Program-made: the position numbers and the translations under genes
Assembly: GCA_963995505.1 (NCBI GenBank)
Contig: OZ023195.1
Location: 5,600,109-5,664,108 of the forward strand
Reading direction: 5' to 3'
DNA from: Hypericum androsaemum
Lineage: Eukaryota > Streptophyta > Magnoliopsida > Malpighiales > Hypericaceae
Length of the DNA stretch: 64,000 nt
In this document: positions 11,176 through 22,703 of the stretch, piece by piece
How the letters are laid out: the number at the start of each line of letters is the position of its first letter
Position numbering within the stretch: position 1 is the first letter of the stretch
Notes under the pieces: model-generated
Seen by the model: the letters and a program-made list of their open reading frames with translations, nothing else
Told to the model about the DNA's origin: nothing
The model's database searches: none

Positions 11176-11944
11176 ATGGAGATAGAGATGGATGCCAAGA
11201 ATTCCAAGGGCTCCAAAGATAACATCACTCCTTCCAAGTTCATCGTTGGCGGTCCTGACATGCATGAGCATGGAAGCAGAGTGAACTCTGCCTTTGATCC
11301 GAAGCAGAAATGGTCTAGTTTTCTTTGTAGTTTTTGGTGGTGGGGTTTGGACTTTTTTGTTATGAACTCAATAATAATTACGTTAAATGCAGTAGAGTAT
11401 TTACTAGTTAACATTATAATAAGAAAATACTACTCATAAACAGCTTGTAAATGACATATCAGCGTGCTCACAATCGACTAAATGTTATCCAGGTATTTAT
11501 TTTTTAAGGTAAATTTTCTTTATTAATATAAATATATGTAAAATAGTAGTATTTACACCCATGTTGATTTACGGGAGTTGCATCCGAAGATGTCACTAAA
11601 ATCCCTATTATTGCAAAACTCAAAGAAAAAATGACAATAGAAAAAAAAATCTGCCTCGATGGCTAAAAGGTTTTCTATTGACTTCTGTCTATCCTGATAT
11701 TTGTGACGCATATATACCGATGAGGTCTATCCGGTTCACAATCTGACTCGTAAACCTATGCTGGCAATTATATCCGATTAGTTTCTGGAGACTTAATAAT
11801 GAAGATACTGGCCTCTCATAATTTAGGGCTTGGCTAGTTCCCCTTTCACTAATTGCTTAAGAGAATAATTTTTAAATAAAGCAGTGGAATAGTACCCTGC
11901 CATGGTAAAGACCTGGGTTCGATTCTCGGCTGGTGCATCCCTTT
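11176..11944 (+). repeat. tandem-duplication segment, copy B, with a LINE tail insertion
   Basis: Second copy of 7690-8500. It opens with a short frame (11176-11330, containing SKFIVGGPDMHEHGSRVNS) that is absent or broken in copy A, then follows copy A. The match is interrupted at about 11504-11690 by a T-run and LINE trailer (AAGGTAAATTTTCTTTATTA), bordered by loosely repeated target sequence ending ATATTT/GTATTT. It ends in a truncated tRNA-Gly. Confidence 0.65.
11881..11937 (+). pseudogene. truncated tRNA-Gly(GCC) pseudogene
   Basis: The anticodon arm, variable region, T-arm and 3' acceptor strand match the tRNA at 8430, but the 5' acceptor strand and most of the D-arm are missing, with changes such as GCCATGG for GCCACGG and a C-to-T in each of the T-arm strands. 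Without box A and a 5' acceptor half it cannot make a mature tRNA. It is the decayed partner in the tandem duplication. Confidence 0.9.
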
Positions 11945-11993
11945 TCTTTTAAGTTAAGTTTTTTTTTTGGTGGAATTGGTGAGTGCATGGCAC

Positions 11994-14900
11994 TCATTCA
12001 TTTAAAGGCAAAATATTACATAAAGAAGAGTCAGAGAAGTCATCCCTCAAAAGTAAAATACAGTCATCTGGGGAATCTACCAATACATGAAAGCCACTGG
12101 GAAGGGCAAGGGCAAAGTTCGCTAGCCAGTCTGCTACCTTTTTGCCATCTCGACCGCAATAGTTGACCTCTATTTGCCCGTGAAGGCGGATGAGATCCTG
12201 ACACTTGTTCACGAGGACGGTCAGTGGATTTCCACACGCTACCCCCTCGGTAAGGTACTTGAGAGCTACCATTGAGTCTGTCTCCACGACAACTGGCTTG
12301 AATCCTCCTGCCTCCACCATCTGTAACCCTCTCCACAAGCCCCAAACTTCGGAGCCAATGGCATTGCATAGGTCTGAATTTTGGGCAAAGCCCATTATCC
12401 ATCTTCCCGAGGAGTCTCTTAGGACCCCACCACATCCGGCACGTCCTGGGTTCCCTTTCGAGCATCCATCGGTATTAAGCTTAAAGACTCCACTCGTCGG
12501 GGGGGTCCATCTCTTGGTACAACTTTTACTCCGGTCTTGGAAGTCTTGCTTGGACATGATGTTGTTCCATGAGGTTTCAAATTCCTCTGCCTGTGACTTC
12601 ACGAATCCTATCCGGTCAAGGGGGGTCTCATCCCTACCAAATGCCAAGTTATTTCTCCACCTCCACAACCACCAACAGGTAGTAGCAAAGAGGGTGTTCC
12701 AAGGGGACAAAGACCCTACCTTTTCTTTATGTCTCAAATTCAGCTGGAACCAGGTCTGCGTGTCTAGGGAGAAGAAAAGTCCTTGAGCTTCCGTCGGAAG
12801 TAGGGGATACCATGTCGACTTGGCCTTAGGGCAGTCCCGGAGGAGATGAATGATCGACTCCGTTTGGTCCTTGCAGTAGGGCCAGTAAGGATTTGCACCA
12901 AACTTACGTCTAAACCTCTCCCTATTGGTCATGATTCGCCCTTTTAAGCACGTCAAGAGGAAAGTCCTTAATTTTTCTGGAATTCTTAGTTTCCAGAGAG
13001 TTTCCCACACTACCCGAGTGTTAGAGCCCGGCTGTGGATCACCGATGACAGACAGGTAGGCAGATTTGGTGGTAAACTCCTCAGACTCTGAAAACCTCCA
13101 GGAGAAGGAATCAGAGTACAAACCCAGGTGATCCACTACTATTGCCAGGAGCTTCATCTTTAACTCTTCTGATACAAGGCTGTCCAAAATTTCCCATTTC
13201 CAACCAAGTTCAATATTCCAAAAGTCCCCGACTTTGAGGTGAAGCTGGTCAGTAGGGATAGACGATGGTATGAGGCGTTCAAGGACTTGTTCACCTGGGA
13301 CCCACTCGTCTTTCCAAAATAGGGCGTGTTAGCCATCTCCAATTGACCATCATAGGCCAGTTTTCAACTGTTCGGCAATTTTGAGGAGGCCAGACCAGAT
13401 TGCAGATGGCCTTCGACTGATCCTCTCATCCATGGGAAAATGGTGTTCCTTCAAGTACTTGCTTGTCAGGATCCTAGCCCAAATAGCATTCGGGTTTGTG
13501 ATATACCGCCAACCCAACTTCATAATCAAAGCGGTATTGGTATTTCTCGCACTTCTGAGACCCAAACCTCCCTGGGCTTTGGGTTGACAAACCTCATTCC
13601 AGTTGATGAGGTGAACACGCTTACTCTCTAAGGAGTCTCCCCACAGAAAATCACGACAGATTTTGTCTAGTTTTTCACACAATCCCGGGGGGAGGGAGAT
13701 AACATGCATGGTATAGAAATGAAGAGTGGATAGCACCGACCTTGTCGGGGTAAGACGACCAGCCAAGGTGAGTTGCTTGGCTTTCCACCCCACAAGTCGA
13801 GCCTGAGCTTTGTCCAAAATGTATTGGAATGTGTCCATGGTGACAGGTCTATGAAGTGAGGGGATACCCAGATACTTCCCTAGATCATTGGTTGCCTGGA
13901 TGCCCAGCCGCCTACTCAGATGTTGCCCTTTTTCTGGGGAGATGTTGTTAGAAAAGAACACTCTTGACTTTCACTTACTTTCTGACCAGATGCTTTACAT
14001 AAAGTCTCGAGGCCTCGTTTGATGAGAGTAACATGGTCAATGGAGGCTTCCGCAAACAATACCACATCATCCATAAAGAATAAATGCGTGACTTCCGGCC
14101 CTTGTCTGGTCAACCTAATCGGTTTCCATTCCTTTCTACTGACCACCGCAGAGATCCAATGGGCCAGCCTTTCCATGCAGATAACGAACAAATAGGGGGA
14201 GATAGGATCTCATTGACGTAAGCCTCGTGACGGAGTGAAGGATTCGATCATCTCACCATTCCACAACACCCTCATTGAAGGACCTGTCACACAATTCATA
14301 ATCAATTTAGTTAGCTGACAAGGCAGTTCTGCCTCCTGAATAGATTCCTCCACAAAATGCCAGCTGATCCTGTCATATGCTTTCTCCAAGTCGAGCTTGA
14401 TGGCCATCCAACCTTTGGCTCCTTGCTTGTATCTCATAGAATGAATCACTTCCTGCAAAACAATAACATTGTCAGAAATTTGTGACCCAGGGACAAAGCT
14501 TCCCTGGGCCGGTGAAATCAAGTCCGGAAGTTTAGATTTCAGTCTAGAGACCAGTAATTTGTTGAGAAGTTTATAGGAAACGTTGCACAGGCTAATAGGT
14601 CTTACTTGCTGGAGGGATTCAGGCGGCTGGGTTTTAGGGACTAGGATAATAAGGGTATCATTAAGGCTCGGGCTTAGCATTCCGGTTTCAAGGGCATGGG
14701 TGATATAGTTAAAGAGGGTAGACTTGACCAAACCCCAGCACTTTTGGAAGAAAATTGCTTGAAAGCCATCAACACCTGGAGCTTTGATAGGGCCCATGCT
14801 AAAGAGCACCTCCTTTATCTCCTTTAAGGTAACTGGGCGGATTGCGACCCTTAGTTCCCTATCTGACCAATTCGGGAACATACCCCTCGGGATGGAGTGG

Positions 14901-16116
14901 GATTGGCTTCCCAATTCAGCCTTGTATAGAGACTTGTAGAACTCAAGAGCCAAGGATTCTAGCTCCATGTTTGAAGTAATCCAGTCACCTGACACATTCT
15001 TAAGTCGGTCAATCTTATTACATCTTCGTCTCACGATCATGGAGGTGTGGAAGAACTTTGTATTGCGATCACCATTGGTAACCCATTGCTCTCTCAACTT
15101 TTGGAGCCACAAGGTTTCTTCTTGTTGTAAAACTTGCTCCAGGTCTTGGCACAATTTCTCATCTAACGCCTCCCAACCTTTGTTTGGTCTTTGGTCTAAG
15201 GCTTTCTGGAGGCCACAGAGTCTTACATAAATTCTCTTCTTCCTGCGCTCAATGATGCCAAAGACCTTAATGTTCCAATCTTTTAACTCTTCTTTAATTG
15301 CCTCCAACGCCACTTCGATTTCCTTATTAGGGTTCCACTTAGCATGAACCACCCGACCAAAGCTTGGGTGGGACAACCAAGCAGCTTGGAACCTGAAAGG
15401 GCGCCTGCTTCTACAACCCAAGTCTCGGTCCGAAAAGTGAACAAGCAGAGGAGAGTGATCCGACTGGAAATGGGCAAGATGATACACCTTACCCTCCGGC
15501 CAACGGATACACCAATGTTCATTGCACAAAGCTCTATCAAGACATTTTGACACACGTCTGCCATTGCCCGTACTTCTCGCCCAAGTGAAGGGGGACCCAA
15601 GGAACCCGAGGTCCAAGAAACCATGCCTTGTAATCCAGCTAGCCAATCTCCTGTCTTGCGGTTGAAGTTTACCCGATCCTCCTTTACGTTCATCCTGTCG
15701 AGTGATTGCATTCAGGTCCCCTACGATGAGCAACGGCTTCGCATCTTGTGGGGCTAGGGAAGCAATTGCCTCCCAATACTCCTCCAGCCCGGTGACAGGA
15801 GGGGGGCATAAATAAAAGTAATGAAAGATGGCTGTTGATTCTGGAAAGCCACCTTGACATGGAGGAACTCACTCCGGGCAACAAGTACAGTGACAGACGT
15901 TGAGGGGGCCCACAGCAGCCAGATACCCCCTCTACGCCCTATTGTTTCCACACGATAATAGGCAAGCCCAGTCTTTCGACAAATAGCCTCGGCCGAGCTA
16001 CCACTTATTTGCGTTTCCAATAGCGCTGCCAAGCCAAAGTGATGAACTCGCAGTAGATACTTAAAAGCTCTCATGAAGCCTGATTTCTTGGCTCTGCAAA
16101 AATTCCATACAAGCAC
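11994..16116 (-). pseudogene. LINE ORF2: endonuclease, reverse transcriptase, RNase H (inactivated)
   Basis: In order on the minus strand: an APE-type endonuclease (GDLNAITRQDE, DHSPLLVHF), reverse transcriptase (FQAIFFQKCW, QVRPISLCNVSYK, KLDLEKAYDRISW, and an FMDD box in place of the usual Y/FxDD), a LINE zinc-binding linker, and a C-terminal RNase H (KLNTDGCSKGNPG). Visible lesions: an extra base in the G6 run at 15801-15806, a TGA at 14210-14212 within the GLRQGDP motif, a frame slip near 13955, and in-frame stops near 13327-13345. RNase H at the end is typical of one branch of plant L1. Confidence 0.93.
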
Positions 16117-16393
16117 CTTAGGATCCTTATGGGCAAGCCTAGGAGGTTTCTGGATGGATTTGTCTTCTGGTTTGGGTTTAATTTAGGTTTAAAATACGGA
16201 GTGTTTAAAGACTTACTAGATAAGATGGGAGGGGAGGGACTTTAGGCTTCGGACATCTGGTCGGGGCCAGCCCGACTATCCTCATGCCATTCCTGGGTCA
16301 GGGAGGGGTCATTTTGGGTTGAACTCATCATATCCATACACACGGGCTCATCACATGGGTTACTACAATCTGGGGGATCCTTCTTGTGGTTAT

Positions 16394-17294
16394 CTATGGG
16401 CAGGGGGTGGGCTGGGACTCTGGGCCTGATGGGGGAGGGTTTTTCGGGTTAGAGCGGGAGGATATCAGGTGGGAGGAAGACTTTGGTTTATCTTGGGATG
16501 GGGCTTTGTTAAGGTTCGGCTTGATATTCTCTTTGGTAGTTTTAAGGTTGTCAATGGCAGCCTGGAGCTTGATGTCTAGGAAATTCTCTTCATTTCGTGC
16601 TCTTTTCAGGTTGGGGCTAGGGTCGGCTTTGTTGTAGATTAGGGTGAGCGGCTTTTTCATGAAGGTGGGCTTTGGGTTCTTGGTGGGCTTAGATGAGCTA
16701 GGTTTAGAGGCCTGCCCTTTCTGACTAGAGAAAATCCGTGCTGAGGCTGTGGGTTGGTCCAACTCTGACTCTAACTCTGCAACATCACTTTCCGGGTTGA
16801 AGAGTGCGCCAAATTGCTTCACTTTTGAAAATTGCAGACCTAGCTATTTTGCCTTTCTTAGCAACAGTCATCCAAGGTCCCAAGTTCTCACCTCGAGTTT
16901 TCAGAACAGGCGAACTAGGGTTTTGTAAAGCATCCCCAGGGTTTACCTGGTCAACCATAGCGCCGCCTCCATTAGCCGTGGTACTGGCCACTTCATCCCT
17001 TCTCTGACAGCCAAAAGAACAGTTCTCCTGGAGATGGCTGTACCTCCCGCACCCAAAATAAATGGTGTGGAGGCTTTCATACTCTACTATCTGGATGTGG
17101 TCACCAATCTTGATTTCACCAATCAGTGGTTTCGTCAAGTCAAGGTCGATACACACTCGAGTAAATTGTCCTCTCGCCTTCTCCTCCGTGTTAGGGCCCA
17201 GCTTCACGGGATCCCCTAATGCTGCAGCAGCACATCTGAGCAAGTTGTTATTGTAGTATCGCATCGGAAGGTTCGGGAAGCAAATCCAAACCCT
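16394..17294 (-). pseudogene. LINE ORF1, second part (DUF4283 end, zinc knuckle, tail)
   Basis: Continues ORF1 immediately after the LTR-element insertion: TRVWICFPNLPMRYYNN completes the DUF4283 RNA-binding fold, followed by a CCHC zinc knuckle in which the first Cys is replaced by Tyr (YFGCGRYSHLQENC) and then a low-complexity Pro/Ser/Lys tail. A frame shift near 16800 separates the knuckle region from the tail. This protein would package LINE RNA. Confidence 0.88.
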
Positions 17295-17299
17295 AGTAC

Positions 17300-18717
17300 T
17301 GAAAGGAAGGATTTTCACCCCTCTCGCAATAATGAGTAAGTAAGGGATTGTCGTCCCACAAGGACTAAGCTAGGCCGCAAACTCGACTCTACCACTAGTT
17401 TAGGACTATAAGAAATGGAGGTGTCAATTCCAAACACGATATGCTACTTGAAATAAAATTGCAACTAAACAAGGCTCTAGTTTAAACACTTAAAACAAGA
17501 GTGAGCATAGTACCAATGACAACCTAAATAACCAAATGGCTTATGGGGTTTATTAAGTTCATGATATGGTCCGGATGTTTCGAAGGCAACTAATCAACGC
17601 TCTCGCGACAAACTAGTCTAAATCGATTCTTAACTAGACTTAGAAGAACCAACCACGCTCTCGCAACAAATTAGCCATCTAATCTAACTAATCACCAACT
17701 ATAATCACCATCCTTTGGACAACTAGTCACCTAAGGTGATCTCTCATCAATAGGTTTCTACTCAATTAGTTAAATAGTCCGTTAATCCTAACCCCTCTCG
17801 GCGATTAACATTAACCAAGTTCATCATCAAGGTGATCAAACAAGATAAAGCATTAAGCTCATTAACTAGTACACATACCTAGGCATGTTAACCCCCTAAA
17901 CCATTGGCTAAGTAGGTGCCATCAAGGTACCAAACTCACTAATCAACTACTCACACATATTCACCAAATAGCTCAACATATTCATTAAACTATGCAAGCA
18001 AAACATGAACAAAAGAGGGAGTAAGTGAAAGCTCAAGATGATCTTCAAAGCTTCCTCAATATCCTCTTTTCCAAGGTTTACCAAGTTTTCTTCCAAATCT
18101 AAGAGTTAGTGGAGAGTTGTTACCAAAATATCTAATTATCTCTAAAGGAAAGCCAAGCAAAGGCTTTTATACAAGATTTTTCCCCCCAAAATGTCTCAGC
18201 CACGAAATTGCAATTAAAGCCCAAAATGGGCCCAAAACAAGTCTTCAAATTCGGCCCACTTGTGATGAAATCTTGACAGAATTGGACCACGATATTGAAT
18301 CCAGCGTTCTCCCCTCTTAGACTCCGAATTTGAAGAAGACTATTAGAGACAAAGTTGTAGCCCCGGATGTCTTCTTTCCAGAGCCATCTCACGTCTCCAT
18401 CGGACTTTGGATGAGAAAATTATCAGCATTGGAGTCGCAAGAGGTCAACCTCGCCCACGTCTTCGAGGTCTCGATTAAGCGTCCTTCCTCCCGGCAAATC
18501 AAATCGTATACGATGACCCAAGGTGACTTCACTTCCTCCATTTCACCTCACCAAATCTCCTAGCATGAAGAAAACACAACAAAAACATAAGACTACACTA
18601 AAACAAACAATGCACGATAAATGACATTACGACAATGAAGAACAAACAAAAGCAATAGAAACAACGGTAAATCTACTCTAAAATAAACACAAAAGATGAG
18701 TGTTTTCACACTCATCA
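17300..18717 (-). repeat. 3' LTR of the Athila-type element
   Basis: 1,418 bp, from TGAAAGGAAGG to TTTTCACACTCATCA. Compared by eye with the 5' LTR it shows about 29 substitutions and two small indels (about 2%), nearly all C/T or G/A. Confidence 0.95.
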
Positions 18718-21335
18718 CACCCCCATACTTGAATCATTGCTTGTCCCCAAGCAATACTCAAACAATCACAATCACATAAGAAAGAAAACATGATAAGGAC
18801 AAGACTAGGCATGATAAATTCACAATTTAACTCCCCTCAAAATCTCAAACTTGCATCAAAAGACCACCCCCACTACCTAGCTAGTTCATCAACCCAAACA
18901 CAAAGAGTAAGACCCGGTAGACACCTCACCACTCGGTGGTTTAATCAAGTATTATCACTATGTAAAAGACACTACAAGGTTAACCACTCAGAGGTTCGGA
19001 AATTTTTAGCTCACGATTTGTAAGTAGCCAACTTCCTATCTCTCGCATACATGACCGATATCTTTCAAAATATCCTACGTCCTACTCAACAGTGTCTCAA
19101 AGTCGTGTGGTTGCTCGTGAACATGGGGCTTTCAATTTGGTTGTAATGGGGCTAAGGTATTGGTGAGATAATATATATGGATAGTAGTTAAACCACCCAA
19201 TCCGAGGACTTGTTGCCAAAGCATTCTAGTCTCTCGTCTATTCTAAGCATCCTCACCATAAATAATTAAAGCACACTCTCAAAATTCACCCATTTCCTAA
19301 GACCGCGTAGCACGAGTTATGCCAATAATTAATGCCTTATTCAACCTTCACTTCCCTTTCTTTCTTTCTTTTTTCTTTTCTTTTTCATCCCTTTTTTTCT
19401 TTCTTTCTTTTTTCTTTCTTTCTTTTCTTTCTTTCTTTTTTTTTCTTTCTTTCTTTTTTTTTCTTTCTTTCTTTCAACAAACACAAACTTGGCATTTTCT
19501 AGGCAAAAACTCAGCTTCTTTGTATGGCCTCTCAACTACCCAAATTCCCAATAAATTAACCCACATGAACACTAAGCTACCAACTAAACCCAATACATAT
19601 CATTTCCCAAAAAAAAGTAAACTTATGTGTCCTCGAATCGGATGACCAAAGGTCGGGAGGATGGTGGATATAAGGCTTAAAGTTGGTATACATATAATAT
19701 GATCAATGAATGGCTAGGCTCAATGGGTTAAAGCAATGGATATAAAGGTTCTTTGCTCTAAAGCTCTAGGCTCAATTTCAAAGGATTAGCCCCCGTCATT
19801 CACTAACGCCACACAACCAAGACCATGTCAAGTACTAGTAGGATATCTCGATCAACCGGACTCATGTAGGCACCTCATGAATAAATGAAGACGGTTGTCT
19901 CCTCCTTCGGCTCAAAGTTCCTCACAAGGTCACTCGTCAACCCTCTAGTCTAATCTACATAGTGAGACCACTAGTCTAAACAACCGAGGGTGAGATTTCT
20001 ATAAGTTCTTAGGCCTTGTGCTCGAGTTTATTTCCTAACTAGGTGTGTAGTAGGCTTCTAACAAAAGTTAAAGAATTTTGAAGGGGGTCAAATTTTTGAA
20101 AGAATCATGCCAAATCATTGCCTAAACAAGACATACTAGACCTAACACATAAAGGATTCCTAAGTGGAATCACACCCCCAACTTGAATAACACCTTGCCC
20201 TCAAGGTGTATGGAGTACAAAGACATCTAAACAATTAAGCTAAACTAACAAATGCATTATGAACCAAGCATGAACATCAAACAAACAAACAAGAAGAACA
20301 AGACATCACAAAGATATAGCAAACTCAAGACGTCACGAAGACAAGAAAATAACTAAAGAAAAATAAAGTGCTAGGACACTTCCCTTAGTCTTGAGTTGGA
20401 GATGGTGGTGGTGGTGGGATGTTGTATTCGGATCGCTCTACCATTTGCTGGATGCAATAGCCTTGATGTCAAAGTTCCCGCTCCATTTGTTTATTTTTGG
20501 CATTTATGGTGGGCATTACCTTTGAGACCTTGCTCCATCGATCAGTTGCGTGGATTGGGAGGATTTAGGAGGTAGGGTTCTAATGGGTTAGTTGGAAAAG
20601 ATTTGAGACCCCTTCCCCCCTGAACTAGAAGAAGTCATCAACTACAAAATTGTCGGCCTATCTCTTAGATTTCCATAGCAACAAGAATCACCTCAATCCG
20701 AGTCTCGAGCACCAAGATATGACATATTTACGACAGGGGGGTTTTCCTCCTTTTATATAGGAACTATCGGGCTTGAGGACTTGCGACCGCAAGTTAACTT
20801 GCGATCGCAAGTCGAGTCGTTTTGATTCCCGTCTGTGACTATGAAGGACTTGCGATCGCAAGTTGGTCCCTTTCAATTTTCCATATTCCTTCGATTTGAG
20901 GCTCCTTCCACGCCGAACTAGAAGAAATCATCAACTACAAAGTTTTAGGCCTACCTCTTAGCTTTCCATAGCCATAAGAATCAGCTCCATCGGATTCTCG
21001 AGCACCAAGATATGGTTTATTTACTAATGATAGGTGAGGTGTCCTTGTGCCTTCAAAAATGCCCCTGGCTTCTAGAGAAATGCCACGACCGTGGCCCTCG
21101 TTAAGTATCCAATAAACGAAGATAAGTCCGAATTTCTTGAGATCACCTTCAAAATGCAAAGAAATACCGTAAGCATGAATCGATGCTTCAAAATCATACC
21201 CGACTAAGAACAAACGTAATAAGAAAAATACATATAGACTACGACAATATAAAGACAATACAAAAACATGCTAAGTTATAGTCGTTAGCTTGACTTTACT
21301 CCCCTTTTTCATGCATCGGAGGGTGAAGTCACGGG
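18718..21335 (-). other. non-coding internal region of the Athila-type element
   Basis: About 2.6 kb with no env-like frame. On the minus strand it ends with a purine-rich tract next to the 3' LTR (GTATGGGGGTG, 18718-18728), the expected polypurine tract; a similar GTTGGGGGTGTG lies near 20170. It also contains a CTTT/polypyrimidine tract at about 19360-19475, three 16-bp palindromes (ACTTGCGATCGCAAGT type) at 20779, 20797 and 20848, and a ~115-bp direct repeat (20605-20725 and 20898-21025). Confidence 0.75.
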
Positions 21336-22703
21336 TTACACCTCCGAACTTCGTTCAACATTGCCACCAAGGTAAATCTTACACCTTTGGCCATTCACTT
21401 TGAAGACTCCTCCATTACTTCTTTCCAATTTGAGGGTTCCAAATGGAAAATTTTTTACCACCTTGAAAGGTCCACTCCACTTGGACTTGTGTTTTTCCGG
21501 AAAAAGTTTCAAACGGGAGTTGTAGAGTAGCACTTGATCACCTTCCTTGAACTCCTTCTTCCCGATGTGGGCGTCATGTTTCTTTTTCTTATCCTCCTTC
21601 TTAAGCCTTTCCACTCCCGGCTTGGCTTCCTCCTCCAAGTGGATGTAATGCATAATCATGTCAGGATTTATCCCCTTCATATCAGATTTTTGGCATGCCA
21701 TGGCCTTAATCCATTTGTTAACAACTTCAAGCACCTTCTCCTCTTGCTTCTTAGAGAGCTTGTTGGAGACTATAATGGGGTTTCTTCCTTCATCCTTTAA
21801 GAATGCATATCGTAAATGGGAGGGTAGCTCTTTCAACTCCAAGCTTGGAGCCTTAATGATGGAAGGTGGAGTAGGATACTTCAAATCAAGCTCCAAATCC
21901 TTATGGTCACCTTTTTTATAAGCTTCTCCCATGAACGCTTCCAAGTTATCCTCATCTTGTTCTCCATCATACTTTTCATCTATTCCACCTTCAATCTTCA
22001 ATGAGCTCTCCTTGCCCAACTTGAGGACGCAATCATCAACCATATCAATCTTCATGCACACGCCTTCGTCAAGAGGGTGGCTCATTGCATTGGACATCTT
22101 GAACTCTACTTTCTCCTCCCCTATTCGGAGGACCAATCTTCCTTCATGTACGTCCACCAAGGCACGTGCCGTGTTGAGAAACGGTCGGCCAAGAATTAGT
22201 GGACAGCTCTTGTCCTCTTCGAAATCCAACACCACAAAGTCCACGGGGAAGATAAACTTATCAATCTTCAACAAGACATCCTCCACAACCCCGAATGGCT
22301 TCTTTATGGTTTGGTCTGCCAATTGGAGACACATAGAAGTGGGTTTCACCTCACACAAGCCAAGTCTTCTCATAATAGATAAAGGCATCAAGTTAATGCT
22401 AGCGCCTAAATCACATAAGCACTTGGGAAACTCAACATCACCAACAAAACCAGGAATAGTAAAACTCCCTGGATCTTTTAGCTTTGTTGGGAGATCTTTG
22501 GAGATGAGAGAGCTACATTTCTCCGTGAGGGCTACCATCTCGCCTTCATTCCACTTTCTCTTTTTAGTGATGAGTTTCTTGAGAAACTTCGAGTATTGCA
22601 GTAATTGATCCAACATCTCAAGAAAAGAAACACTGATCTGGATGTTCTTCATCTTCTCCATGAAGCCAATAAACTTTTCATCCATCACATTCTTCTTCTT
22701 CAC
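21336..22703 (-). CDS. Athila-type protease fused to an RT stub and an integrase tail
   Basis: An open frame of 455 codons on the minus strand. Residues 60-180 form a retropepsin: CDLGASINLMPLSI at 97-110 (DLG replaces DTG/DSG, as in Athila) and ILGRPFL at 170-176. Residues 291-362 are the very start of reverse transcriptase (ELPSHLRYAFL, up to LEEEAKP). From residue 363 it jumps to the C-terminus of integrase (EFKEGDQVLLYNSRLKLFP, KWSGPF). The catalytic cores of RT, RNase H and integrase are absent, removed by a deletion that kept the frame (junction about 21618). The true N-terminus is uncertain because gag and protease were probably one frame, now broken upstream. Confidence 0.88.
   Translation of the reverse strand: MKKKNVMDEKFIGFMEKMKNIQISVSFLEMLDQLLQYSKFLKKLITKKRKWNEGEMVALTEKCSSLISKDLPTKLKDPGSFTIPGFVGDVEFPKCLCDLGASINLMPLSIMRRLGLCEVKPTSMCLQLADQTIKKPFGVVEDVLLKIDKFIFPVDFVVLDFEEDKSCPLILGRPFLNTARALVDVHEGRLVLRIGEEKVEFKMSNAMSHPLDEGVCMKIDMVDDCVLKLGKESSLKIEGGIDEKYDGEQDEDNLEAFMGEAYKKGDHKDLELDLKYPTPPSIIKAPSLELKELPSHLRYAFLKDEGRNPIIVSNKLSKKQEEKVLEVVNKWIKAMACQKSDMKGINPDMIMHYIHLEEEAKPGVERLKKEDKKKKHDAHIGKKEFKEGDQVLLYNSRLKLFPEKHKSKWSGPFKVVKNFPFGTLKLERSNGGVFKVNGQRCKIYLGGNVERSSEV

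Noticed and set aside
12205..12786. A 193-codon plus-strand frame across the LINE RNase H
   Set aside because: Antisense of RNase H, which has a full set of motifs in the minus strand.
19341..19645. A frame rich in Phe/Ser/Leu
   Set aside because: It is the CTTT microsatellite read in frame.
20779..20863. A CRISPR-like array, because of repeated short units with spacers
   Set aside because: Plant nuclear DNA, only three palindromes with unequal spacing inside a retrotransposon.
21931..22608. A 225-codon plus-strand frame across the Athila protease
   Set aside because: Shadow of the protease frame on the minus strand; no motif of its own.
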